Shown here: in pieces, positions 1-8,016 of the stretch
How positions within the stretch are numbered: the stretch's first letter is position 1
How the letters are laid out: each line of letters opens with the position of its first letter
Assembly: GCA_036939355.1 (NCBI GenBank)
Contig: JALLAP010001897.1
Span: 1-14,771, forward strand
Reading direction: 5' to 3'
DNA: 14,771 bases
Source: Thalassiosira profunda
Lineage: Eukaryota; Bacillariophyta; Thalassiosirophyceae; Thalassiosirales; Thalassiosiraceae
The notes under the pieces: generated by a model
What the model was told of the DNA's origin: nothing
Databases searched by the model: none
Seen by the model: the letters and a program-made list of their open reading frames with translations, nothing else
Position numbers and translations under genes: made by a program

Positions 1-2179
1 ATGAACCGCCTCGACATGAAAGAATTGCAACAGCTCGCCCACGAATTGCGATGGGAGATCATCGAGGCCGTCTCTAAAACCGGCGGCCACTTCAGCTCCA
101 GCCTCGGCGTCACCGAGCTCACCGTCGCGCTGCACTACGTCTTCGACATGCCCGAGGACGACATCATCTGGGACGTGGCGCACCAGTGCTACCCCCACAA
201 AATGCTCACCGGGCGGCGGGAGCGGTTTCCCACCCTCCGCCAGCTCAACGGCATCAGCGGCTTCTGCAAGCGGAAGGAGAGCGAGTACGATTCCTTCGGG
301 GCCGGGCACTCCTCCACCTCCATCAGCGCCGCGCAGGGCATGTCGGTGGGCAAGTCCCTGCTGAACAAGCGCAAGAACAACTGCATTGCCGTGATCGGGG
401 ACGGGGCCATTACCGGGGGCATGGCCTACGAGGCCATGAACAACGCCGGGTACCTCTCCAGCCGCATGATCGTCGTCCTCAACGACAACGGGCAGGTGTC
501 CCTCCCCACCGGCACCCAGACTGCCGGCGGCGTCCGCCCCGCCTCCCAGCTGGCCGCCTACACCTCCAACCTCATCGTCTCCCAGCCCTTCCAGGACTTC
601 CGCGACTTCGCCAAGTCCCTCAACCGCCTCTTCCCCGAGAACGTCCAGGACGTCAACAAGCGCATCGACGAGTACGCCCGCGGCCTCGTCACCGGCGGTA
701 CCGTCTTCGAGGAACTGGGCTTCTTCTACGTCGGCCCCATCGATGGGCACGACCTCGAGAACATGGTCCCCATCCTCGAGAAGCTGCGGGATTCGGACAG
801 CAACAAGCCCGTGCTGCTGCACATCAAGACCACGAAGGGGTACGGATATCCTCCCGCCATGGCGGCGAGCGATCGGATGCACGGCGTGGGCAAGTTCGAC
901 ATCGCCACGGGGGTGCAGGTGAAGGGGAAGGCAGCGGCACCCTCCTTTACCAGTATTTTTGCCAACGCCCTGATTGACGAGGCCACGGACGATCGGGCCA
1001 TCGTGGGCATTACGGCCGCCATGCCGGGCGGGACGGGCATGGACATCTTCGGCCGCCGCTTCCCCAAGCGCACGTTCGACGTGGGCATTGCCGAGCAGCA
1101 CGCCGTGACCTTCGCCGCCGGAATGGCGTGCGAGGGATTGAAGCCGTTCTGCTGCATCTACTCCACGTTCATGCAGAGGGGGTACGATCAGGTGGTGCAC
1201 GACGTGGCCATCCAGAACCTGCCCGTGCGGATGATGTTGGACCGGGCGGGCGTTGTGGGCAACGACGGGCCGACGCACCATGGATGCTACGATTTGGCGT
1301 ATTTGGGATGCATTCCCAACCTGACCATCATGAGCCCCAGTGACGAGATCGAGCTTCGGAACATGGTTGCCACGTGCGCTGGGTTTGACGATGGACCGAC
1401 GGTGCTGCGGTACCCTCGGGGAGTTGGGTACGGTGCCGACAAATTGCAGGACCTGTTCGGTTACGAGCTGGAAGATGGGGAAATTCCCACAAGGGGTGAG
1501 TAACTTTTCTTGGGAGGGGGCATGTCTTGTGAAGGGGAAGCTCGTTGGCTGGCGGCTGAATTTGATGTTCCATTTCTTCTCTGCCACTCTCTTCTAACAA
1601 TTCTGTCTGCTGCACTCATTTACAGGCGAACCTGTCGAAATTGGAAAGGGACGCATCATCCGCAAGCCCGGGGGGATTCGTGCGCTCAGCGAGGAAATCA
1701 CGGCAAATGGCAGCTCCGACTCCAAATTGGGCGGTGGCTCGCGTGGCCAGAGGAGGGAAGATCGCGTCGCCATCCTCTCGATTGGTACCCGCCTCTCGGA
1801 GGCCCTCATTGCCGCTGATGAGGTTGAGGAGATGGACCCCGACCTCGCCGTGACCGTCGCGGATGCCAGGTTCATGAAACCGCTAGACACAGAACTCGTT
1901 CGCGAGCTGGCCAAGGACAACGGAATTCTCATAACAATCGAGGAGGGCAGCATCGGTGGCTTTGGCGACCATGTGCTGCACTTCCTGTCGCTGGATGGGG
2001 CCCTTGACGAGGGAGGGCTGAAGTTCCGCCCCATGGTGCTCCCGGACGCCTACTTTGAGGCGGCCACACAATACGAGCAGTACGAGATGGCGGGGCTCAA
2101 CTCACACCACATTCGGGGGACGGTGCTCCGATTGGCTAAGAAGGTGGACGTTCCAGTGCTGTCGGAGGTATCAGATTAG
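1..2179 (+). CDS. DXS: 1-deoxy-D-xylulose-5-phosphate synthase (DXS), 5'-partial, two exons
   Basis: Thiamine-diphosphate enzyme that condenses pyruvate and glyceraldehyde 3-phosphate to DXP, the first step of the plastid MEP isoprenoid pathway. Exons are 1-1495 and 1626-2179, giving 682 visible residues. The TPP motif is GDG at residues 133-135 with N161 in LNDN. Active-site histidines are H30 (GGHFSSSLG), H61 (DVAHQ) and H103 (GHSSTS). The catalytic glutamate is E365 in IAEQHAVTFAAG, followed by DRAGVVGNDGPTHHG. Exon 2 carries the C-terminal transketolase domain (MKPLD, EEGSIGGFGDH, MVLPD). The protein aligns from about residue 25 of the E. coli enzyme, so the first ATG is probably internal and a plastid presequence should lie upstream of the window. 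Oddities are Ala instead of Gly in DVGHQ and a Ser/Gly/Arg-rich linker (about TANGSSDSKLGGGSRGQRRE) just after the splice site. Family assignment is very secure; the start is not. Confidence 0.96.
1496..1625 (+). other. DXS intron (130 nt, phase 1)
   Basis: Donor GTGAGT at 1496-1501, acceptor TTTACAG ending at 1625, and a branch-point-like CTAAC at 1594-1598, 27 nt from the acceptor. Reading through would stop at 1501-1503 in the middle of the DXS family. Splicing joins G to GC and restores the conserved GEPVEIGKGRIIR segment. Confidence 0.93.
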
Positions 2180-2342
2180 GTGTCATCACAACATTATGCT
2201 AGGGGATCGCTTCACTGAGTAAAATATGGGGATCACAATGCTTGAGACCTCTCAGTACATTTTCACGATAGGTTAGTATTGGATGTACAGGGCAATTCTT
2301 CTTCTCTTGTGGGGGAGCTCTTGGCAATTCTACTGCTCCTGC

Positions 2343-3773
2343 CTACAAGATTGACTCGCCCACCATTGCAGTCACCAGCTGATGGCCCAATTCGACCGTG
2401 TTGTCCGCGCCCTGGCCATCTGACAATGTCGCATTCACCTCGACTATCTCTGCACTGGCCAGGGCTCCACTCTTCACGACGTGCTCTGCCACGAAGTGCG
2501 CCTCGCGCCAAGTCAACCCTCCTCGCACTGCGGTGCCGGTAGCCGGGGCATGCTGCGGATCGACCGCATCAATGTCATACGACAAGTGAATTGGCCTGTC
2601 CGCATTCTTCTGCAGCAAATGCTCCAACGCCATATCCATTACTCGCCCAATGCCATAGTGATCGATATCATACATCGTGAAAGTCTTGATTCCGAGCTGT
2701 CGAATGAACCGCCGCTCGGCCTTGTCGATGTCACGCAAACCCACATACACGAGCGAATCCGGTGCCAAGTGCGGGGCAGTGCCCTCTTCCATCCATTCCA
2801 GTCCAGGAATGACGCTACGATCCGGAATCAGTTCCTTCATCATGAGCCCCAGCGGCATGCCGTGCATGTTGCCCGATTCCGAGACTCCTGGAATATTAAG
2901 ATCTGCGTGGGCGTCGACCCATATCACGCCCGTCTCCGGCTTGGCGCGCAATATCCCCGCCAGCGATCCGATGCCGATGCTGTGATCTCCGCCCAAGATG
3001 AGAGGAAACCTCCCAAGCTTCAGTTTTGATTCGACCAGATCGGCCAGGGCCTTCGTCCCCGCGCCTACCTCCAGACTGTGCTTGGCCGTGGGATGGCTCT
3101 GCGCCGCCGCCCCTTTCCCGGCCTGCGCGCAGATGGTGTCAAAGTCGAGGTCGGGAAGATCCTCCACCCGCCAGCCGAGGGTGGTCAAATCCGAGAGGAG
3201 GCCCTGCTCGCGGAGAAGCGAGGGTCCAGAATCCGTGCCAACAAACGGTTGCCCATACGTCATGGGTGCTCTGTGTAGGGGTGAGGAAGAAAGCAGTTGC
3301 AATGGTGCATGCATTGCAATCGTATCAGCTAGAGATCAATAGAGCACATGTTNGTGAGGAAGAAAGCAGTTGCAATGGTGCATGCATTGCAATCGTATCA
3401 GCTAGAGATCAATAGAGCACATGTTGTGCACATTATCACTCACCCAATCACCGATACCGTTCTGGGAGAGGCGACGTGCCGAAAGAGGTCCTCTGACTCT
3501 TCCGATGGGAGGTGCTGCTGGTGCACGATGCTAAAGCCCATCCCACCCCTGTTGCTGCTCTCGCCGCTGGCCCTTCGTGTAATTGCAGCGGCGGAGGGGA
3601 TTGAGGTACGTTTGGTTGCTCCACTCGCTGCGGCATGCCTCCCTGATATAATAGAATTGCAATACAGAGTGAGCGAATCGACCGAACCCGAGAGGCAGCA
3701 AGCATCGCCTGCGTTCGGGCCCAAACTCACCGAGCAACGCGGACGAAGCCTTCGTCGCCATCAGCCGAGACAT
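2343..3773 (-). CDS. ARG1: Arginase, probably mitochondrial, three exons
   Basis: Hydrolyses L-arginine to ornithine and urea at a binuclear Mn site. Proposed exons are 3773-3731, 3642-3444 and 3270-2343, giving 389 residues. Metal ligands are all present: H177 (GGDHS), D200/H202/D204 (DAHAD), and D313/D315 (SYDIDAVDP). SGNMHG, GLRDID and GGLTWRE (E337) complete the active site. Exon 2 ends in TVSVIG and exon 3 begins APMTYGQPF, which rebuilds the family's N-terminal strand and glycine loop. Exon 1 supplies MSRLMATKASSALLG; with the start of exon 2 this makes about 45 residues rich in Arg, Ser and Ala and almost free of acids, typical of a mitochondrial presequence. An alternative start is M49 (ATG at 3541-3539), which would lose the presequence. 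Exon 3 is certain, the 2/3 junction very likely, and exon 1 likely because phase and splice sites agree. It converges on DXS (163 bp apart) and diverges from the transporter gene. Confidence 0.93.
3271..3443 (-). other. Arginase intron 2 (173 nt as given, 100 nt after artefact removal)
   Basis: Donor GTGAGT at 3443-3438 follows the sense sequence TVSVIG. The acceptor is a pyrimidine tract ending in CTACACAG at 3271. Joining GG to A makes Gly and gives TVSVIGAPMTYGQPF, a good match to the arginase N-terminus. The intron contains the duplicated 72-bp block and the N. Removing one copy plus the N leaves 100 nt, the same size class as the other introns of the window. Confidence 0.9.
3281..3425. 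repeat. Exact 72-bp direct duplication around a single N (assembly join)
   Basis: Bases 3281-3352 and 3354-3425 are identical over 72 bp, with the only N of this region at 3353 between them. This is what is expected when two contigs sharing an overlap are scaffolded with one N instead of being merged. The block sits within arginase intron 2, so no protein is damaged. Confidence 0.95.
3643..3730 (-). other. Arginase intron 1 (88 nt, phase 1, proposed)
   Basis: On the minus strand the donor is GTGAGT at 3730-3725 and the acceptor is ATATCAG ending at 3643. Exon 1 leaves one base (G) and exon 2 begins with GG, so the frame closes exactly. The intron holds one ATTGCAAT palindrome at 3656-3663. 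The call rests on splice signals, phase and the plausibility of the presequence; no transcript is available here. Confidence 0.72.
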
Positions 3774-4113
3774 CGCTGCGATCTCCTCCGCTCGTCTATG
3801 CTACCTTGGGCTCCTCTGAGCTTACAGTCACCGCGCTTGCCGGCGTATCGTACTCCTCAACCAACGGCGTCGCTCTCCTGAGGCCACTGGCGGGTGCATT
3901 TGCAGAGGAGCAGGGCGTGGCGTGAGATGAGGGGGGAGCACGGCCGAGTCACGAGTATTGTAACCTTGATGATTGAGTGGGTCACGGGTTGTTCAGCCAC
4001 ACACGTATCATATTGTACGTGGAAGCTGCGAGCTGACCCCCCTCCTCCCATCCACTCCCCGCGGCCACCCAACCTCCGTGCCCTGGCAGCCCGACCACCT
4101 CGCCGGAGATTTG
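3774..4113. promoter_or_regulatory. Divergent upstream region, arginase / SLC35F transporter
   Basis: This 340-bp gap lies between the two divergent start codons and should hold both promoters and 5' UTRs. I see no convincing TATA box. The word GTCACG occurs twice, near 3948 (gagtcacgag) and 3980 (gggtcacggg). The last 80 bp before the transporter ATG are C-rich (cccccctcctccc). The transporter frame stays open upstream to 3973 but contains no ATG there, so that stretch is treated as leader. No RNA gene or small gene is supported. Confidence 0.5.
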
Positions 4114-5488
4114 ATGTGCCAGGGGTCGGCGTCGTCGGAGGGCAGCCCTCTGCTCACCGGCTACGCCGGCGTCCGGGAGGCACCTCGTTCAACCGATGGC
4201 GTCAAGTCCGCACACGCCGTCCTCCTCGGGCAAGCCACCGCCCTATCCCTCGCGTGCGCCAACGCCGCCTCGTCGACGCTGGAGAACTACTACCAGATTC
4301 GAGTGCCCACCTTCCAAACGGGTATTGTCTACGTTCTCCTGTCATTCCATCTCGTATATCTTTATGGGAGGCGGAGAATAAAAGGGGGCGTATTTGCCGA
4401 GCTGGCAGATGCGGGACAATGCTGCAAAGAGGAACCCTGTGAGATGCAACACTTGTCGATAGAGGATGCAGATCCATTGCAATCCGATGCAACGGTCATA
4501 CCGCAACCAGTCCACAAGTTTCCATTCGTCAATCTGCCACTCCACACGCCGTGGTACATCTATCTCCTGCTGGCGACACTGGACGTGGAGGCCAACTATC
4601 TCGCCATGCTATCTTTTCAATATACGTCGCTCTCTTCATCGATGCTGTTGACGTCGCTCTCGGTGTTATCGACGGTGTTTCTGCGACAGCTGGTGTTTCG
4701 GGGGGCAAGATACAACCGGCAGCGACTGTTGGGGGTGGCGATTTGTTTGGTGGGCGGCTGCCTGTGGCTTCGAGAAGAGTTCTACCGTGGAAGGGATGAG
4801 TTGGATGCTGAACGTGCAACAGAGCAATCACAAATGGACGCCATACGCGGAGACCTTCTAGCCCTGTTTGCGGCTTGTTTGTACGGATTGAACGACGTGT
4901 GTGCCGAATTCTTTATGAAGACGAACAACGACCGAGCCGAGTATCTCGGAATGCTCGGGTTCTTTGGATCGATTATCAGCTTTGGGATTCAGGTGCCGCT
5001 GCTCGAGAAGGATGGAGTGCAAGAGTTGCTGGCCGACATGGTGGATGGCGAGACCAGCCGGGATCCTCCCCATTCGATGGCCAGCGCCCTATTCCTTCTG
5101 ACCGGTTTCGTCGTCCTGCTGTGTTTCTTCTACACTTCGGTGATGACCTTTCTTTCCGTCTACGATTCCACTATCCTCAACTTGTCGTTCCAATCCTGCC
5201 CTCTGTGGGCGGTCGTGTTGACAATGGTGCAAAAATCAGTGACCAATCAGAGCGGAGCGCTGGTGGCCACGCCGCCAGCCACTTTCTTTTTGTCAGTGGC
5301 AATGGTTGTTCTCGGGATGTTTCTCTACGAGAAACACTCTGGGCATGAGAGGAGAGACGGCAGAGACGAGTCNAATGGTTGTTCTCGGGATGTTTCTCTA
5401 CGAGAAACACTCTGGGCATGAGAGGAGAGACGGCAGAGACGAGTCGAATGATAGAATAGAGCACAATAGATGCATAGACGCTCCTTGA
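4114..5488 (+). CDS. SLC35F1/F2-type drug/metabolite-superfamily transporter
   Basis: Multi-pass membrane protein of the SLC35F family (DMT superfamily); the substrate is unknown. About ten hydrophobic segments can be seen in the 433-residue corrected protein: roughly 35-55, 67-85, 147-165, 172-193, 205-219, 246-266, 277-296, 324-346, 350-372 and 387-405. Family signatures are LLATLDVEANYLAM followed by SFQYTSLSSSMLL, and LYGLNDVCAEFFMKT with EYLGMLGFFGSIIS. A hydrophilic loop (about 86-140) between segments 2 and 3 is longer than in animal relatives. The start is the first in-frame ATG at 4114. As printed, translation runs through the N at 5373 into a wrong frame and stops at 5421. Collapsing the 72-bp duplication restores the frame, and the stop is TGA at 5486-5488, after a short charged cytosolic tail. 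It ends only 35 bp from the stop of the convergent THOC6-like gene. Confidence 0.87.
5301..5445. repeat. Exact 72-bp direct duplication around a single N inside the transporter CDS
   Basis: Bases 5301-5372 and 5374-5445 are identical over 72 bp, split by an N at 5373. The inserted 73 nt shift the reading frame by one and create a false C-terminus and false stop. The overlap length equals that of the block at 3281-3425, which points to a fixed-length contig overlap and not to biology. Confidence 0.95.
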
Positions 5489-5523
5489 GCACAAACTATT
5501 GCTTGCATAAATGACTTAAACCA

Positions 5524-6855
5524 TCATACATGCAACTGCGAAATCTTAACGCGATCCACAAAGCAGTCCAGCGTGCCTCCCGATCCTCCGACTACCATAA
5601 TGCTCGATTCCGGATCCACGGACATGGTGTAGGTTGCCGACGGAGTACTCCATGCCCGCCCTTTCCTCGCCAGAGTCGTTGCTTCCCACAGCGATATCCT
5701 CCCCTCGTTTCCACCCGACACGAGGCTATCAATAGGTGAATTGTAGACCACTGAATTGACGCTTTCCCTCGTAACACACCCCGAGGTGAAGGTTCGCGTG
5801 GGCAGGTGCCATAGAGTCAGGAAGCCGGAAGTGCCGGATCCCTGCCTCGACCCGAGGCTGTTGCCTGAAGTCTCGGCTCCGCCTCCTACCGCCAGCCAGT
5901 CGCCATTCATGTCCATGGACGACACCCACAAGTTCGAACCGCTGCTCCAGGTGGATGTGTTGCCGAAGCTCCGACTGTTGCTCGTGGCATTCGAAGTGAC
6001 AAGCCCCTTGTTCTTGTCCATCGCCACTTTCAAGTCAATCATTTCCACCAACTTTCGTTCCTTTCCGTCCCAAAAGCCCATGTTGCCATCCTCCCCACCG
6101 GTGACAACATACCGCGTCCCCGCGCCCTCGTGCTTGGGAATTGTCTGAACGACGTGCAAATAGTCCCGGTGACCACTGCCGAACGTTCCCAGCAACTTTT
6201 CTGAAGCCAGGTCCCACTGATAGCAACCAAACGCATCGCCAGCGGCGCCATACAACACGCCATCTGATGGGCTGTACGCGGTCGAGTTGATCTCTACCAA
6301 TTCCCCGTATGATGTTGCAGGGGACGGGTGCGGCTGAAAGGTGGCAACTGGAGTCATGACGACACTTGTTCCCCCATCTGAATTGGCGTCAATGGCCGCT
6401 TCGAAGTCGGACCATCGGTAGACGACGACCCCAGGGTCGCCTGACACCACCAAAAGGGGTGTGTTGTCCTCTTCAATGAATTGCAAATCGTACAGGACGC
6501 GGCTGTTGGGTCCAGACTCTCCCCCTACACGGACACTGAACAATGGCGCCAGCGATCCTGGCCTCGTCACGCCATCATCCCGTGAGGACGAGTGCGGCCG
6601 CACGTCCCAGACTGCCACGCATCCTTCCGAGGTGCACGCCACAAAGAACCGCTTGCCCCGGAAGGGAGGGCTGAAGGCCGATCCATACACCGTGCACGCG
6701 GATGCCACCGACGGCTGGTTGAGGTTGAGGGGTGCACCGTCGACGCCCCTCTTCTTGCTCGCGAAATATTTCACGTAGGGATCCCGGCGCTGGAAGAACT
6801 TCATCTTGGCCGCGGCGAGGCCGACGCCGGCGGCTGCGGGGGCCACGACGGTCAT
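5524..6855 (-). CDS. THOC6: WD40-repeat protein, THO complex subunit 6 (THOC6/DWA1)-like
   Basis: Single-exon 443-residue beta-propeller protein. THOC6 is a subunit of the THO/TREX complex, which couples nuclear transcription to mRNA export. WD-like units lie at about 57-85 (CVAVWDV), 121-148 (VVVYRW), 188-225 (AAGDAFGCYQWDL), 228-263 (GHRDYLHVVQ, TGGEDGNMGFWD), 310-350 (FLTLWHL), 366-391 (SGGNEGRISLWE) and 413-432 (VVGGSGGTLDCF). The order EIN..AAGD..WDL..GH.DYLH..TGGEDG..FWD followed by a final VGG-GG-D blade is the pattern I recall for plant DWA1/THO6 and animal THOC6; general WD40 proteins lack it. Ser/Gly-rich insertions (about 286-305 and 328-343) lengthen blades. ATG at 6855 is chosen; M18 (MKFFQRRDPY) is an alternative. 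The subunit identity is an inference from motif order; WD40 membership is certain. Confidence 0.78.
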   Translation of the reverse strand: MTVVAPAAAGVGLAAAKMKFFQRRDPYVKYFASKKRGVDGAPLNLNQPSVASACTVYGSAFSPPFRGKRFFVACTSEGCVAVWDVRPHSSSRDDGVTRPGSLAPLFSVRVGGESGPNSRVLYDLQFIEEDNTPLLVVSGDPGVVVYRWSDFEAAIDANSDGGTSVVMTPVATFQPHPSPATSYGELVEINSTAYSPSDGVLYGAAGDAFGCYQWDLASEKLLGTFGSGHRDYLHVVQTIPKHEGAGTRYVVTGGEDGNMGFWDGKERKLVEMIDLKVAMDKNKGLVTSNATSNSRSFGNTSTWSSGSNLWVSSMDMNGDWLAVGGGAETSGNSLGSRQGSGTSGFLTLWHLPTRTFTSGCVTRESVNSVVYNSPIDSLVSGGNEGRISLWEATTLARKGRAWSTPSATYTMSVDPESSIMVVGGSGGTLDCFVDRVKISQLHV

Positions 6856-7425
6856 GGGGGGAGGGTCTGCGGGGGCGGGAGGAGGAGGCGCGACGAACTG
6901 TGGAAAGGAAAGGAGATGGGCGTGACCGATTTCACGTGATCAAGGTCACACCACCTGCCGGTTGCGTTGGAGAGGCTAAGGGGTGGTTCTTGTCCGTGGT
7001 GGAGAGAAGAGATGCGGAGAGACGGCCCAGCCCTCGCAGGCCCAGCTGTTGAGAGATCTGCCAGCTATTGCTGCAAAAGGGAACGAAGTACTTGGAGTGG
7101 CTCAACACGGTAACCTCTCACAGATCGCCCACGCGCTTGGCCGGGCATCCAGCAATATGTGCAGTTCGATACGCAGCAAGTTGACGAACGGATAGGTCTT
7201 TCTCAAAAGCCATCAGACAGTTTTATGTCAGCATGTTGTTGATTGACCAGTGCGTCCAAATGCCGTTTGACCGGTGTTTTGTGTAAAGTAGGTCCATAAT
7301 TGCAATTGATTGGCGAGACACCGCCACATCCTTGCCTGCCTTTTGCAAAAAGTACCCCCTTTGTATTGCCCCGCAGTCATGCTCATTTGATTGGGATCGT
7401 CATTGCATTGCATCGCATTCTCCCC
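6856..7425. promoter_or_regulatory. Intergenic region upstream of the THOC6-like gene and downstream of prefoldin 5
   Basis: 570 bp with no supported gene. The part next to 6855 is GC-rich leader and probable promoter of the THOC6-like gene, including the G-box dyad at 6922-6949. On the minus strand, two pyrimidine-AG stretches (cccccgcag, tttccacag) upstream of the ATG could be acceptors of a 5'-UTR intron. Further on there is a 10-bp imperfect direct repeat, TTGACCAGTG at 7243-7252 and TTGACCGGTG at 7267-7276, and an ATTGCAAT palindrome at 7299-7306. The right end should hold the prefoldin 3' UTR; no AATAAA-type signal stands out. Open frames here are short, start at GTG or look random. Confidence 0.5.
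6922..6949. promoter_or_regulatory. Symmetric dyad GTGACC-N5-CACGTG-N5-GGTCAC (G-box centre)
   Basis: A palindromic G-box/E-box CACGTG (6933-6938) is flanked at identical 5-bp spacing by the inverted half-sites GTGACC (6922-6927) and GGTCAC (6944-6949). The whole 28-bp element is symmetric in its 18 key positions and lies 67-94 bp upstream of the THOC6-like ATG. CACGTG is a known core for bHLH and bZIP dimers. Binding here is an inference. Confidence 0.5.
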
Positions 7426-7941
7426 CTACCGCTTCTCCATCTGATTTTTGTACGCCGCCCCCTGCTGCCGCGCCTGAATCTCCAGCATTTTCCCCTGCAT
7501 GGCCTGCTGGATCGCCTGCACGTTCCTGGAACTCGCCTCCGCCGCGGCCAGCACGTTCTCGCTGTTGGCCTCGACCACCTTCCCCTTCCGGTCCAGCACC
7601 TGGAGCGCGTTCTTGGCGCTCTTCTCCACGAAGAATCCCGCGCCCAATTCCACCAATACCTTGTCGGGGTCCACAATCTTCCCCGGCGCGTAGAGGGATC
7701 CGGTCAGTGGGATCATGATCTCCCGCCCCTCGCCCGCGCCGTTTTGGGGAATTTGCGAGAGGGAGGTTTGGGCCGAGGAGAGCTTGGCGGACACGGCGCG
7801 GAGCGCTTGGTATTGCGCCGTGAGCTGCTCCAATTTTCCCTGCTGCGACTGCTTCATGGAGTTGAGCTGGTCGAGGGACAGGGCGTCGATGTTGACGGCC
7901 CCGGCGGGGGCGCCCTCGGCGGCGGAGGAGGACGACGCCAT
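7426..7941 (-). CDS. PFDN5: Prefoldin subunit 5 (alpha-class prefoldin)
   Basis: Alpha-type subunit of the hexameric prefoldin co-chaperone, which delivers unfolded actin and tubulin to the CCT chaperonin in the cytosol. The 171-residue protein has the expected order: N-terminal helix with SLDQLNSMKQSQQGKLEQL (about 22-65), the beta-hairpin core REIMIPLTGSLYAPGKI and KVLVELGAGFFVEKSAKNA (about 73-112), then a C-terminal helix (about 125-168). The segment VPLTxSxYxPGK...GxGYYVEK is diagnostic of subunit 5; the alga has IPLTGSLYAPGK and GAGFFVEK. The start is the first real ATG (7941). The frame is open upstream to 8001 but only a GTG is found there. An Ala/Ser/Gly-rich 15-residue N-terminus precedes the helix. 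It is divergent from the HA-repeat gene. Confidence 0.93.
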   Translation of the reverse strand: MASSSSAAEGAPAGAVNIDALSLDQLNSMKQSQQGKLEQLTAQYQALRAVSAKLSSAQTSLSQIPQNGAGEGREIMIPLTGSLYAPGKIVDPDKVLVELGAGFFVEKSAKNALQVLDRKGKVVEANSENVLAAAEASSRNVQAIQQAMQGKMLEIQARQQGAAYKNQMEKR

Positions 7942-7974
7942 GGCTTTGCTTTGGCTTTGCGTTTGCGGCTTTGC
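7942..7974 (-). repeat. Three copies of GGCTTTGC in the prefoldin 5 leader
   Basis: Exact 8-mers at 7942-7949, 7953-7960 and 7967-7974, with intervening TTTG-like words. Read on the prefoldin strand this is a GCAAAGCC-rich leader that runs directly into the ATG. It may be a simple slippage repeat or a translation-leader feature. Confidence 0.6.
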
Positions 7975-8016
7975 GGGCGGGGGGGGGGCCAACTTTCCCA
8001 CTTCTCAGCGAAGCTG

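Noticed and set aside
186..977. 263-aa ORF in another frame of DXS
   Set aside because: Arg/Pro/His-rich shadow frame typical of GC-rich coding DNA.
3271..3314. Arginase start at the ATG at 3314
   Set aside because: It lies inside the duplicated, intronic sequence; the residues it adds do not match arginase, while splicing restores the conserved strand.
3774..4072. Extra gene between arginase and transporter
   Set aside because: Frames on both strands are short and compositionally biased; nothing resembles a known family.
3973..4113. Upstream extension of the transporter CDS to 3973
   Set aside because: The frame is open, but the first codon is TTG and there is no ATG before 4114; the residues look unlike any transporter domain.
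7155..7190. T-loop-like GTTCGAT, possible tRNA
   Set aside because: The flanking bases do not form a T-stem and no anticodon or acceptor stem could be drawn.
6983..7413. Small ORFs in the 570-bp gap (71 aa plus, 61 aa minus)
   Set aside because: The first starts at GTG and the second is Cys/Gln-rich random-looking sequence overlapping the prefoldin 3' region; no domain or splice context.
7942..8001. Prefoldin 5 start at 8001
   Set aside because: The codon there is GTG, and the added residues are low-complexity; the ATG at 7941 gives the usual length.
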